From Brevibacillus laterosporus DSM 25 (GTDB lineage: Bacteria; Bacillota; Bacilli; Brevibacillales; Brevibacillaceae), in contig NZ_CP017705.1 of the NCBI RefSeq assembly GCF_002706795.1, positions 310,001 to 374,000 of the forward strand: 64,000 nucleotides of DNA. The letters are read 5' to 3'. Positions 8,617 to 17,325 of this stretch are shown one piece after another (position 1 is the stretch's first letter; the number at the start of each line of letters is the position of its first letter). The position numbers were made by a program, and so were the translations under genes. A model generated the notes under the pieces. That model saw nothing but the letters and a program-made list of their open reading frames with translations. It ran no database searches and was not told the DNA's origin.

Positions 8617-9675
8617 CTACTCTAAATCAAAAGTTGGTTCTTCCTCCTGCTCTGGATCGAGAACCGCTTCTCCCTCTGGGATGGAATTAGGATTCAGGCT
8701 GTAATATTCTCGAATTTTTTGGTCAATCTGAGCCGCAATAGCTGGGTTCTCTTTCAAGAACTGTTTTGCATTTTCACGACCTTGACCTAATCGTTCATCA
8801 TTAAATGCATACCAAGCACCGCTTTTTGCAACAATGTCCAGCTCAGCTCCAATATCCAGAATACTTCCTTCTCTAGAAATACCTTCTCCATACATAATAT
8901 CTACTTCGGCTACTTTAAACGGAGGAGCCACTTTATTTTTTACAACTTTAATTTTAGTCTTCGTACCTACTACATCATTGCCTTGTTTAATACCCTCTGC
9001 TTTACGTACATCTAGACGTACACTAGCATAGAACTTCAAAGCTCGTCCACCAGGAGTAGTTTCTGGGTTACCAAACATAACACCCACTTTTTCACGCAAC
9101 TGGTTAATGAAGATCGTAATCGTTTTGGATTTGTTGATAGCTCCAGAAAGCTTACGTAAAGCTTGAGACATCAAACGAGCTTGTAGACCAACGTGAGAGT
9201 CTCCCATTTCTCCTTCAATCTCAGCTTTTGGAACCAAAGCCGCTACGGAGTCTACTACGATAATATCTACAGCGCCAGAGCGTACGAGAGCTTCCGCAAT
9301 TTCTAATGCTTGTTCTCCTGTATCTGGTTGGGATAAAAGTAATTCTTCTATGTTAACACCCAATTTAGCAGCATAAACAGGGTCTAAGGCATGCTCTGCA
9401 TCAATAAAGGCTGCTTGTCCACCTTGCTTCTGTACCTCTGCAATGGCATGAAGCGCAACCGTCGTTTTACCAGAGGATTCTGGTCCATAAATCTCAATAA
9501 TACGACCACGTGGGAAACCGCCGACACCAAGTGCGATATCAAGAGCTAAGGCTCCTGTTGAAACAGTAGAAACCTGTGAATGTGCCATTTCCCCCATCTT
9601 CATGATGGAGCCTTTCCCGAACTGTTTTTCTATTTGTCTTAAAGCACTCTCTAGCGCAGCGCGACGATCTGACAA
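8617..9675 (-). CDS. recA: Recombinase RecA
   Basis: A DNA recombinase and LexA co-protease of 352 residues. Walker A is GPESSGKT (64-71). The [14 protein letters not shown] and [13 protein letters not shown] loops (L1/L2) are present. The C-terminal tail is acidic ([13 protein letters not shown]). The start is most likely TTG 9675: it gives [10 protein letters not shown], matching the B. subtilis N-terminus, and it lies eight bases after GGGAG. A GTG at 9684 overlaps the ribosome binding site itself and is unlikely. A LexA-type box (9762-9775) and a promoter (9722-9751) lie upstream. Confidence 0.97.
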   Translation of the reverse strand: MSDRRAALESALRQIEKQFGKGSIMKMGEMAHSQVSTVSTGALALDIALGVGGFPRGRIIEIYGPESSGKTTVALHAIAEVQKQGGQAAFIDAEHALDPVYAAKLGVNIEELLLSQPDTGEQALEIAEALVRSGAVDIIVVDSVAALVPKAEIEGEMGDSHVGLQARLMSQALRKLSGAINKSKTITIFINQLREKVGVMFGNPETTPGGRALKFYASVRLDVRKAEGIKQGNDVVGTKTKIKVVKNKVAPPFKVAEVDIMYGEGISREGSILDIGAELDIVAKSGAWYAFNDERLGQGRENAKQFLKENPAIAAQIDQKIREYYSLNPNSIPEGEAVLDPEQEEEPTFDLE

Positions 9676-9721
9676 TAGTGACACTCCCTTTCTCGTTCCA
9701 CTAACTTTTTCTTATGTATGT

Positions 9722-9751
9722 ATCATACATCGAGATAGAGGGGTTTGCCAA
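9722..9751 (-). promoter_or_regulatory. Predicted recA promoter
   Basis: Minus strand TTGGCA (9751-9746), 18 bp, TATGAT (9727-9722), about 45 bp before the recA start. The LexA box is immediately upstream, ten bases from the -35. Confidence 0.65.
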
Positions 9752-9761
9752 GTATTTTTTG

Positions 9762-9775
9762 CGAACAAATATTCG
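9762..9775. promoter_or_regulatory. LexA (SOS) box upstream of recA
   Basis: CGAACAAATATTCG fits the Bacillota SOS box CGAACRNRYGTTYG with one mismatch (A for the first G of GTTYG). It lies between the helicase terminator and the recA promoter. SOS control of recA by LexA is established in B. subtilis; this site is read from sequence. Confidence 0.8.
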
Positions 9776-9784
9776 TATGTAAAT

Positions 9785-9838
9785 TATATAGAAAAAAGAA
9801 GGCATTTTCACTCAACCTCCGGGTGAAAAAACCTTCTA
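9785..9838 (-). terminator. Terminator of the DEAD-box helicase gene
   Basis: Minus strand stem AGAAGG..TTTTCAC (upper arm near 9838-9824) with GTGAAAA..CCTTCT (near 9812-9796), followed by a T6 run. It separates helicase transcription from recA. Confidence 0.75.
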
Positions 9839-9848
9839 TACGGCCAAA

Positions 9849-11438
9849 TTATGATTTTCGTGTTCGCGGTTTAGCAGGCTCCAGATTAATACGTTTACCG
9901 TTGATGCGCGTCTGTCTTAACGCTTCATAAACAAACGGAGCAACATCTTCTGGAACTTCTACAAAGGTGAAGTTTTCAAAAATATCAATCCGTCCGACTG
10001 ATTTTCCCGGAATGCCCACCGATTCGGAAATCTCCCGTACAAGATCTTGAGGCTTCATGTTAACATTTCGTCCTACATTTAGGAAGAAACGCACCATTCC
10101 TCTAGCTGCACCCGTCTCACCAAAGTTGTACCCTTCTTCCTCATCATTTCCACTTGGATCAGTATGAAATGCAAGATGTAGGGCTGCCGCGGCAACTTTA
10201 GCCGGTTCATGCTTCTGCATTAACTCTTCAACAATTTCTTGATACATACTGTTCGTAGAATCACTTACAATCAACGAACCTAGTTGTTCACGTAATTGGG
10301 TACGTTTACGCTCAGCAATCTCTTCCAAGGTAGGCACAGTGCGAGTAACCAGAGATGCTTTAGTCTGTTTTTGAATTACCATCAGTTGACGCATCTCTCG
10401 TGGAGTAACTAGTGTCATGGCAATTCCCTTACGTCCAGCCCGTCCTGTACGACCAATTCGATGCACGTAGCTTTCCGGATCTTGTGGAATATCATAATTA
10501 ATAACATGTGATACGTTACCTACATCAATACCACGAGCTGCTACATCTGTAGCAATCAAGAACTCAATAGTACCTTCCCGGAAAGCCTTCATCACTTTAT
10601 CGCGCTGTGCTTGCGATAAGTCACCATGTAATCCATCTGCCAAATAACCTCGTGCTTGCAAGGCTTCGCTTAATTCGTCTACTCCACGCTTTGTCCTACA
10701 GAAAATGATACCAAGCTCTACATCCTGACTATCGAGAATCCGGCATAAGCTCTCCCGTTTATTACGTTCAAAAACTTTATAATACACTTGTTCAATAGAA
10801 GGTGCTGTGACTTCTTCACGACTGACAGCCACAATCTCGGGATTTTTCATGTAGCGATGAGCTAATCGCTTGATTTCAGGAGGCATCGTTGCTGAGAAAA
10901 GCAAGGTTTGACGTTCAGCTTTCATGTGACTAAGAATGGTCTCGATATCTTCAATAAAACCCATATCCAGCATTTCATCTGCTTCATCGAGAACAAGCAT
11001 TTTTACATTTTCAAGATGGAGCGTTTTACGACGCAAATGGTCCAAAACACGCCCAGGAGTACCGATCACCACATGCACGCCTTGTCGAAGCGCACGAATC
11101 TGATGACTAATCGATTGACCACCATAGATGGGAAGGGTGCGAATTTTTTTGTATTTACATATTCTCACCAATTCTCCTGCCACCTGTATGGCAAGTTCAC
11201 GAGTTGGAGTCAACACAATCGCCTGTATCCGATTGTTAGTAGGGTTTAAGGCCTCGGCTAGTGGAATCCCAAACGCAGCAGTTTTCCCTGTTCCTGTTTG
11301 AGCCTGTCCGATCAGGTCGCCACCCTCTAATATCTTGGGGATGCAAGCCGCTTGAATTGGTGATGGTTCTTCAAAGCCCATATCATGAATAGCTTGCAAC
11401 ACATTTTTATGTAAAGCTAAATCTGAAAAAATCGTCAT
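9849..11438 (-). CDS. DEAD-box RNA helicase with DbpA-type RNA-binding domain
   Basis: An ATP-dependent RNA helicase of 529 residues. The core motifs are in order: SPIQAACIP (Q motif), AQTGTGKT (46-53), PTRELA, VLDEADEML, SATMP, and HRIGRTGRAGR. The last roughly 80 residues (VRFFLNVGRNVNMKPQDLV to INLEPAK) look like the DbpA/CsdA RNA-binding fold, followed by a basic tail. It is CshA/DeaD-like and probably acts in ribosome assembly or mRNA decay. ATG 11438 has AAAGGTGA upstream. It sits 16 bp after cinA, so it is probably in the same transcript. In B. subtilis cinA is directly followed by recA, so the position is unusual. Confidence 0.92.
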   Translation of the reverse strand: MTIFSDLALHKNVLQAIHDMGFEEPSPIQAACIPKILEGGDLIGQAQTGTGKTAAFGIPLAEALNPTNNRIQAIVLTPTRELAIQVAGELVRICKYKKIRTLPIYGGQSISHQIRALRQGVHVVIGTPGRVLDHLRRKTLHLENVKMLVLDEADEMLDMGFIEDIETILSHMKAERQTLLFSATMPPEIKRLAHRYMKNPEIVAVSREEVTAPSIEQVYYKVFERNKRESLCRILDSQDVELGIIFCRTKRGVDELSEALQARGYLADGLHGDLSQAQRDKVMKAFREGTIEFLIATDVAARGIDVGNVSHVINYDIPQDPESYVHRIGRTGRAGRKGIAMTLVTPREMRQLMVIQKQTKASLVTRTVPTLEEIAERKRTQLREQLGSLIVSDSTNSMYQEIVEELMQKHEPAKVAAAALHLAFHTDPSGNDEEEGYNFGETGAARGMVRFFLNVGRNVNMKPQDLVREISESVGIPGKSVGRIDIFENFTFVEVPEDVAPFVYEALRQTRINGKRINLEPAKPRTRKS

Positions 11439-11454
11439 GATAGTCACCTTTCTT

Positions 11455-12699
11455 TTAGTCATTACAGTGCAGCTGCTGGAGGGTGTGATATAGAGCATAC
11501 TTGGCAACACGTCCAATTATAGCTCTGCGCTGTCCCGCAACCTGCACCTTTTTTACCAAAGTAGGCTGCTTCTCACTGGCGATTCCGATATAGACCAGTC
11601 CTACAGGTTTTCCCTCGGAAGATTCAGGTCCTGCTACACCGGTAACAGAAACGCCATAGGTTGTGCCCATCTTTTGGCGAATATTCTCAGCTAAAAGCCG
11701 AGCCGTTGTTTCACTGACAGCTCCTTCTGTCTCTAGGACGTCAAGAGGCACATCCAGCCATTGATGTTTCATTTCGTTAGAATAACAAACAATACCCCCT
11801 CGATATACTTGCGACGCGCCAGGAACCGAGGTAAGCAGTTGTGAAACAGTGCCCCCTGTACAGCTTTCAGCAAAAGAGATCGTCTGCTGTTTTAATAGCA
11901 GTTGCTCATAGAGTACCTGATGCAACGGAGATTCCCCTACTGCATATATAAACTCACCTACGCGATTGCGAATCTCTTCTTCGACAGGAAGTAACAAACT
12001 CTCGGCTTCCTCCACAGAAGTAGCGCGAGCCGTTATGCGCAACGTCACCTCAAACTCCTTGGCATATGGGGCAATTGTCGGGTTGGATTGCCCTGCAATT
12101 AAGTCAATCAGCTTTGCTTCTAACAAAGATTCTCCGATACCAAAAAAGCGAAAGACACGAGAATGAAAGATTTGATGCTCATTCCCTAAAGAAGCCAAAA
12201 ATGGCATCAAATAATTTTCCACCATCGGATACATTTCGCTTGGGGGACCAGGCAACAAGACATACGTTACGCCCTCTTGGGTAATCCCCATTCCTGGTGC
12301 CATTCCGTGATCATTGTCAAAGACCGTCGATCCCTCAATTACAAGGGCTTGCTTACGATTGTTGTCTGTCATGTCAATACCGCGTCGCTCAAAAAAATCA
12401 CGAATATTCGCCATTGCTTTTCCATCCGTGACCAGCTTGTGACCAAGATGGTCGGCCACTACGTCTTTGGTCAAATCATCCTGCGTAGGGCCCAACCCTC
12501 CGGTAAAAATGATGAGATCGGAACGCGATTTCGCACGTTCTATCACTTGTAGCATTCGTTCATAATTATCGCCAACTGTTATGTGATAATAAACATTAAT
12601 TCCTACTTCAGCTAACTTTTGCGATAAGTATTGTGCGTTTGTATTAGCAATTTGTCCAAGTAATAACTCAGTTCCAACCGCGATAATTTCCGCTTTCAT
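11455..12699 (-). CDS. cinA: CinA, competence/damage-inducible protein
   Basis: 414 residues. The N-terminal MoeA/MogA-like domain (MKAEIIAVGTELLLGQ, FTGGLGPTQDDLTKD) is followed by the C-terminal CinA amidase domain (FAESCTGGTVSQLLTS, GGIVCYSNEMK). In related enzymes these domains hydrolyse ADP-ribose and deamidate nicotinamide mononucleotide. In naturally competent bacteria the protein helps RecA. ATG 12699 is preferred to the GTG directly before it; the ribosome binding site (GGGATGAAGAG) is mediocre. It lies 19 bp after pgsA. Confidence 0.94.
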   Translation of the reverse strand: MKAEIIAVGTELLLGQIANTNAQYLSQKLAEVGINVYYHITVGDNYERMLQVIERAKSRSDLIIFTGGLGPTQDDLTKDVVADHLGHKLVTDGKAMANIRDFFERRGIDMTDNNRKQALVIEGSTVFDNDHGMAPGMGITQEGVTYVLLPGPPSEMYPMVENYLMPFLASLGNEHQIFHSRVFRFFGIGESLLEAKLIDLIAGQSNPTIAPYAKEFEVTLRITARATSVEEAESLLLPVEEEIRNRVGEFIYAVGESPLHQVLYEQLLLKQQTISFAESCTGGTVSQLLTSVPGASQVYRGGIVCYSNEMKHQWLDVPLDVLETEGAVSETTARLLAENIRQKMGTTYGVSVTGVAGPESSEGKPVGLVYIGIASEKQPTLVKKVQVAGQRRAIIGRVAKYALYHTLQQLHCND

Positions 12700-12718
12700 C
12701 ACTCTTCATCCCAATCTT

Positions 12719-13294
12719 TTACGAATATTGAATGACATTGCGATTCTTAGAAAAATAGTCATACCCTGACCAAAGGGTAATTAAAACCATTGCCCAAATC
12801 GCGATTTTGTCAAAAGGTATACCAATAAACTCAAACGGGAAATTATTCATCATTAATACAGCAATCGCTACGATTTGCACCCAGGTCTTAATTTTTCCCC
12901 AAGCGCTTGCAGCAATGACCTTTCCTTCTGCCGCTGCAATCATTCGAAGTCCTGTCACTGCAAATTCACGACTAATAATCACTATAACGACCCACGCCTC
13001 GATTCGTTGCATCTCAACAAGAGAAATAAGCGAAGCCGATACCAACAATTTGTCCGCTAATGGATCTAAAAATTTGCCCAGATTCGTAACAATCTTCCGC
13101 TTACGGGCAATGTACCCATCTAGACCATCTGTGCTGGCTGCCAAGATGAATACCAAAGCCGCTATCAGCTCATTGTACGTCATAGTTAGAGTCCCGATGG
13201 TAAACGTGCCAAATTTGTATTCTACTAGTAGAAAAAACATGACGACAGGAACCAGAAAAATTCTGGCAAGCGTGATGCGGTTGGCAAGATTCAA
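12719..13294 (-). CDS. pgsA: CDP-diacylglycerol-glycerol-3-phosphate 3-phosphatidyltransferase
   Basis: Makes phosphatidylglycerophosphate, the first committed step to phosphatidylglycerol and cardiolipin, in the membrane. 191 residues with four to five hydrophobic helices. The CDP-alcohol phosphotransferase motif is complete: D56, D59-G60, A63-R64, G73, D77, D81. The start is TTG 13294, which directly follows the rimO stop codon, with GGGGAGG eight bases upstream inside rimO. The two genes are therefore probably translationally coupled. Confidence 0.96.
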   Translation of the reverse strand: MNLANRITLARIFLVPVVMFFLLVEYKFGTFTIGTLTMTYNELIAALVFILAASTDGLDGYIARKRKIVTNLGKFLDPLADKLLVSASLISLVEMQRIEAWVVIVIISREFAVTGLRMIAAAEGKVIAASAWGKIKTWVQIVAIAVLMMNNFPFEFIGIPFDKIAIWAMVLITLWSGYDYFSKNRNVIQYS

Positions 13295-14638
13295 CTAAAT
13301 AACCTCCCCAGCTAGATCATAATCGTATGAGTGGGTAATTCTCACCTTTACAATCTTACCTAGTTCTCCTTGATAATTTGAAATAAAGACTTCCCCATCG
13401 ATTTCTGGAGCATCGTATTGGGTACGGCCTACGTAAATGTTGTTTCTGCCTTCGTATCTCTCTACTAGGACATCCAATACCTTACCCACGTATTGACCAT
13501 TCTTCTCGTTAGCAATCTCACGTTGAATTTCCATCAATATGTTAGCGCGTTTTTCTTTGACATCTTCATCAATCTGATCAGGCAGGCGTGTCGCAGGAGT
13601 ATCATCTTCATTTGAATACGTAAACACACCTAGACGATCAAACTTAATGTCTTTCACAAAATCACACAGCTTCAAGAAGTCCTCCTCTGTTTCACCTGGG
13701 AAACCAACAATTAAAGAGGTCCTCAAAGCTACATCCGGTACTTCAGCGCGGATTTTGGCAACAAGCTTACGAATATCAGTTTGACGTCCCGGACGGCGCA
13801 TTCGTTTCAGAATACCGTCCTCTGAGTGTTGCAAAGGCATATCAATATACTTACAAACTTTCGGGTTTTTAGCAAACGTTTCAATTAGCTCATCTGTAAA
13901 GAACCCTGGATATGCATAGTGTAGTCGAACCCACTCAATACCGTCTATTTCAGACAGTCTGTTCAAAAGCTCAGGCAACATTAGCTTGCCATATAAATCC
14001 ATACCGTAGTTGGTTGAGTCCTGGGCAATCAACGAAATTTCTACAATGCCTTTCGTTGCCAGATATGTCGCTTCCTCTACGATAGATTCTATTGAACGAC
14101 TGCGAAATTTACCGCGCATGAGTGGGATACTACAGAATGTGCAATTGTTATCGCAGCCTTCTGCAATTTTGGTATATGTCGTATAAGTTCCCTCTTTTAC
14201 CTTCCGTTTAACAACTTGCTCGTAGTTAAACACCGGATTTCCGATCAGGCTTGTACGCTTACCAATTAGTGTATCTTCAATCACGTTAATAATGGACATG
14301 AAATCGCCGGTTCCAACAATACCATCCACTTCAGGGATCTCATGTAATAAATCTTCTTTATAGCGTTGGGTTAAACAGCCAGCTACTACCAACGACTTTA
14401 ATTTTCCGCTCTCTTTTAACTCGGCCATGTCTAAAATCTTGTTCACGGATTCTTCTTTTGCAGCATCGATGAATCCACAGGTATTCACGATAACGACTGT
14501 TGCGTCATCTGGATTATCAACTAGCTCATAACCCTTCTCATCAATCAGATGTGCCATCATATCTGAATCAACCAAGTTCTTCTCACAACCCAAGGTCACT
14601 ATGGCAACCTTTTCACGGGGTGTTGTCTTTTCGGTCAT
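13295..14638 (-). CDS. rimO: Ribosomal protein S12 methylthiotransferase RimO
   Basis: A radical-SAM enzyme that adds a methylthio group to an aspartate of ribosomal protein S12. 447 residues. The UPF0004 domain has C18, C54 and C88 for the auxiliary cluster. The radical-SAM motif is CDNNCTFC (C162, C166, C169). A TRAM domain is at the C-terminus. ATG 14638 has GGAGGAAG upstream and gives MTEKTTPREKVAIV. In B. subtilis no rimO lies between ymfM and pgsA, so this is a difference from that gene order. The promoter is at 14684-14712. Confidence 0.95.
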   Translation of the reverse strand: MTEKTTPREKVAIVTLGCEKNLVDSDMMAHLIDEKGYELVDNPDDATVVIVNTCGFIDAAKEESVNKILDMAELKESGKLKSLVVAGCLTQRYKEDLLHEIPEVDGIVGTGDFMSIINVIEDTLIGKRTSLIGNPVFNYEQVVKRKVKEGTYTTYTKIAEGCDNNCTFCSIPLMRGKFRSRSIESIVEEATYLATKGIVEISLIAQDSTNYGMDLYGKLMLPELLNRLSEIDGIEWVRLHYAYPGFFTDELIETFAKNPKVCKYIDMPLQHSEDGILKRMRRPGRQTDIRKLVAKIRAEVPDVALRTSLIVGFPGETEEDFLKLCDFVKDIKFDRLGVFTYSNEDDTPATRLPDQIDEDVKEKRANILMEIQREIANEKNGQYVGKVLDVLVERYEGRNNIYVGRTQYDAPEIDGEVFISNYQGELGKIVKVRITHSYDYDLAGEVI

Positions 14639-14683
14639 TTTTCTTCCTCCAATTGCATATTCCAGCCCAAATTCACCTAACCA

Positions 14684-14712
14684 GTATAATATAAGCAAAG
14701 GCGAGTAGTCAA
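14684..14712 (-). promoter_or_regulatory. Predicted promoter of rimO-pgsA-cinA
   Basis: Minus strand TTGACT (14712-14707), 17 bp, TTATAC (14689-14684). It lies downstream of the rodZ terminator and about 45 bp before the rimO start. Confidence 0.55.
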
Positions 14713-14776
14713 AAAGAGTAGCACTTAAAATCAACTGTTTTCAGGCATTCAAAGCCTTTATTCTATACGAGCCACT

Positions 14777-14796
14777 TTAATTGTATATACAATTAA
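14777..14796. promoter_or_regulatory. 20-bp perfect palindrome upstream of rimO
   Basis: TTAATTGTATATACAATTAA is identical to its reverse complement. It lies between the rodZ terminator and the rimO promoter. No loop is possible without breaking pairs and no T tract follows, so a protein-binding operator is more likely than a terminator. The core TGTATATACA resembles GntR-family operators. Confidence 0.6.
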
Positions 14797-14823
14797 CGAA
14801 AGATAGAAACCTGACTCCCAGAT

Positions 14824-14863
14824 AAAAAACTCCCGCCTCACTTTTACTAGTGAAACGGGAGTT
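14824..14863 (-). terminator. Terminator of rodZ-like gene
   Basis: AACTCCCG (14828-14835) and CGGGAGTT (14856-14863), with the inner pair CACT/AGTG. Six T residues follow on the minus strand. Confidence 0.88.
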
Positions 14864-14880
14864 GAAAACCTTTTAAAAAG

Positions 14881-15801
14881 CTATTGTACCGGCACTTCTT
14901 CCTTTTGCAAAGTGAAATTAAACTTAGCCGTTTGTGCTTTAATATCACTCATCGTAATTGGAACCTGATTAACTATTATTTCAACTGCAGGTGAGAAACC
15001 TACATGTAGAAAAGCAGTATCTTGTGCCTCTATGGTTTTTTCTTCACCTTTTTTAAGGGTAGACTCAAATAGTTTTTTACCTTGATCTTTATCTCGGACC
15101 TGTACCCAACAAGCACCATGGGTTGCTTTAATCGTCACTGAGATTTTATCCGTATTACCAACCTTATAATTGTAATACTTTCCTTGTTGGGATTCAAAAG
15201 TAAGTGTACCAGCAGCCCCATCAGTCTCAGGCATATTCACATCAGGCATAGTAACATCTGGTGGTGTTGTAGTTGCTGGCGGAGTAGCTGTTTCAGGAGT
15301 AGTTGGAACCTGTCCCTGACCCGGTGTTTGATTCGGAGTAGGAACTCCTCCTCCACCTTGTGTGGTATCAATGATACCTTCAGCAGGCTTTTGAACAATA
15401 GGTGGTGTGCTATCCCGATTCACTAGTGCCATGTAAGCAACACCAAGAACTAAGATGATAAATAGAGTTAACAAAGTAGGAGCTACCCAGCTACCGGTTT
15501 GAAAAGGTGATCGCCTTTGAACCACATGACGTCGTTGTAGTCGTTCCACCTGTTCTTGTGGAGGTTGGGATGGCAAGTCGGCCTGGTAATGCTCTACGAT
15601 CTGATTAGGATCCAATCCTACCGCTTCCGCATAGCTTTTGATAAAAGCTCTTGCATAAAAGTGGCCGGGCAACATGTGAAAATCTCCCCGCTCAATCGCT
15701 TCTAAATATCTGGTTTGGATTTTTGTCATTTTTTGTATATCATTGAGCGAGATTCCTTTTTCTTCTCTTGCTCTCTTCAATACTTGGCCGAGCTCAGACA
15801 C
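14881..15801 (-). CDS. ymfM: RodZ-like cell-shape protein (YmfM)
   Basis: A 306-residue membrane protein. An N-terminal Xre-type helix-turn-helix domain (residues 1-70, VLKRAREEKGISLNDIQ) precedes a basic segment (RLQRRHVVQRR), one membrane helix (about 103-125), a Pro/Thr-rich linker with MPDVNMPET-like repeats, and a C-terminal DUF4115 beta domain. This is the RodZ architecture, in which the protein links MreB filaments to the wall synthesis machinery. The start is GTG 15801 with AAGGAGG upstream. It follows ymfK by 12 bp. Confidence 0.92.
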   Translation of the reverse strand: MSELGQVLKRAREEKGISLNDIQKMTKIQTRYLEAIERGDFHMLPGHFYARAFIKSYAEAVGLDPNQIVEHYQADLPSQPPQEQVERLQRRHVVQRRSPFQTGSWVAPTLLTLFIILVLGVAYMALVNRDSTPPIVQKPAEGIIDTTQGGGGVPTPNQTPGQGQVPTTPETATPPATTTPPDVTMPDVNMPETDGAAGTLTFESQQGKYYNYKVGNTDKISVTIKATHGACWVQVRDKDQGKKLFESTLKKGEEKTIEAQDTAFLHVGFSPAVEIIVNQVPITMSDIKAQTAKFNFTLQKEEVPVQ

Positions 15802-15813
15802 AATGTAGCCTCC

Positions 15814-16608
15814 TTACGTCATCTCGAAGTCATTAAAACTTCTCGTGTTGATTAATTCATATGTAATCTCTTCATCAGGATGATGTCTCAACTCAATAAT
15901 GTAATGGAAGTCAGACAGCTTGTACTCTGTCTCTCTTGCAAAAATATCAGGGTGTTCAATGACTTTAGTAGCTGGGAAAGCCATAATCTCACGCAACAAG
16001 CTGTGGTGACGTTCCGTAGAGCGCATGGTTGAGACGATCCCATCAATCAAATATACATGATTGGCTGTCATTTCATCAACGGTCAAGGAACTACGAACTG
16101 TTTGTCTCAATAAAGTTGATGAAATAAACGTCCAACGCTTATTGGAGGATACACTGGCTGCGATCATAGACTCTGTTTTACCTACGCGAGGCATTCCGCG
16201 AATTCCAATTAATTGATGGCCCTCTTTTTTAAATAGCTCGCCCAGAAAATCAACCAGAATCCCCAATTCGTCACGGATAAAGCGAAATGTTTTTTTATCT
16301 TCCGCATCACGTTCAATATAACGTCCATGACGAACAGCTAGACGGTCAAGCATGGTAGGCGGACGCAACTTGTTAATTTCAATATTGCTTACTTTTAACA
16401 ACAAGCTACGTAAGGCTTCAATCTTATCATTGTCATCCGTGGATAATAACATTCCTCGCGTGTTGGTTTGTACACCATTAATTGTACGAATGTTGATGTT
16501 AAGCATCCCCAGAATAGAAGCTAAGTCTCCTAGCAGACCAGGACGATCCTTAATTAAGCGATATTCTAGATACCACTCAAAAAATTCTTTCTCCTCCGTG
16601 AGCATCAT
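15814..16608 (-). CDS. ymfK: DUF3388 protein with ACT-like N-terminus (YmfK)
   Basis: 264 residues. The N-terminus (EYRLIKDRPGLLGDLASILGMLNINIRTING) has the pattern of an ACT regulatory domain. The rest is the DUF3388 region and contains GIRGMPRVGKTES near residue 135, which resembles a P-loop. The function is unknown. It always lies near ymfM/pgsA in Bacilli. ATG 16608 has AAGGGG upstream. It probably shares a transcript with the RodZ-like gene. Confidence 0.88.
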   Translation of the reverse strand: MMLTEEKEFFEWYLEYRLIKDRPGLLGDLASILGMLNINIRTINGVQTNTRGMLLSTDDNDKIEALRSLLLKVSNIEINKLRPPTMLDRLAVRHGRYIERDAEDKKTFRFIRDELGILVDFLGELFKKEGHQLIGIRGMPRVGKTESMIAASVSSNKRWTFISSTLLRQTVRSSLTVDEMTANHVYLIDGIVSTMRSTERHHSLLREIMAFPATKVIEHPDIFARETEYKLSDFHYIIELRHHPDEEITYELINTRSFNDFEMT

Positions 16609-16674
16609 GTATCCCCTTTTTCTGTAAGAACAATCCTATTGTTCTTCCCCCGTGATAGATGGCTTTTCAACAAT

Positions 16675-16702
16675 AGTATACCATTTGCATGTAGAAGGAC
16701 AA
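16675..16702 (-). promoter_or_regulatory. Predicted promoter of ymfK-rodZ
   Basis: Minus strand TTGTCC (16702-16697), 16 bp, TATACT (16680-16675), about 65 bp before the ymfK start. Confidence 0.5.
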
Positions 16703-16880
16703 AGGAAAAATGCAGAAAACATGCCAATCAACCTAATAAAAATTCTTTTATTACATTTTATCAATAAGTCTCTTCTTTTGTTTATCAATAATCATTTCTA
16801 TGCTATGTTCTACTTTTTATGCCATTATAAGAAAATGTGCTTCTTACAATCTGTCTGTGACCTTACATTTCCCTCTTATA

Positions 16881-16913
16881 AAAAAACAGCCCTTACGTTT
16901 TTAACGTAAGAGC
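16881..16913 (-). terminator. Terminator of ymfJ
   Basis: CTTACGTT and AACGTAAG around a TTT loop, extended by AGC/GCT across one mismatch. Six to seven T residues follow on the minus strand. It lies about 30 bp after the ymfJ stop. Confidence 0.8.
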
Positions 16914-16940
16914 TACTTTTCTGTCAAGAGAAATAAATAT

Positions 16941-17198
16941 CTATTCTGCTTTACCATCGCTTACAATTTTAACCATAACACTAGCGATCGCACGACGCTG
17001 CTCGTCATCTCCAGCATCCCATAGTTGTTTAAGTAAACGCTCTTGTTCGTTTTTCGGATCTACCTGTTCAGCAAGGTATCCACCGATTTGATATGCTACA
17101 TTGTGGATGGTATCGGAGTTCATACCAGCTTGTGTAGCTTGTTGGACGCGTTCAGATAAAAACCCTTTCCAATCACTAAAGTTATCAAGTACTGACAT
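16941..17198 (-). CDS. ymfJ: DUF3243 family protein (YmfJ)
   Basis: A small, soluble, mostly helical 85-residue protein of the DUF3243 family (LDNFSDWKGFLSERV near the N-terminus, YQIGGYLAEQVDPKN in the middle). No catalytic motif is seen and the function is unknown. ATG 17198 has AAGGAGG upstream. Position between ymfI and ymfK matches B. subtilis. Confidence 0.9.
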   Translation of the reverse strand: MSVLDNFSDWKGFLSERVQQATQAGMNSDTIHNVAYQIGGYLAEQVDPKNEQERLLKQLWDAGDDEQRRAIASVMVKIVSDGKAE

Positions 17199-17325
17199 CC
17201 AAATCCCTCCTTAGCACTCTTCGGACGATTTCTCATGTCCGCTCAGAATTAGAATGTGTTTCAGTCCTGATTTTTATGCAAGTAGCAAGGAAAGTACTGA
17301 ACTCCAACGTTCATATTTTCATTTC

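Larger units (their letters stand above)
16609..16940. other. ymfJ-ymfK intergenic region
   Basis: 332 bp with no supportable gene. It carries the ymfJ terminator (16881-16913) and a likely ymfK promoter (16675-16702), and is otherwise AT-rich. Confidence 0.55.

Noticed and set aside
12807-13298. 163-codon plus-strand frame opposite pgsA
   Set aside because: It is fully antisense to pgsA, which has a complete catalytic motif.
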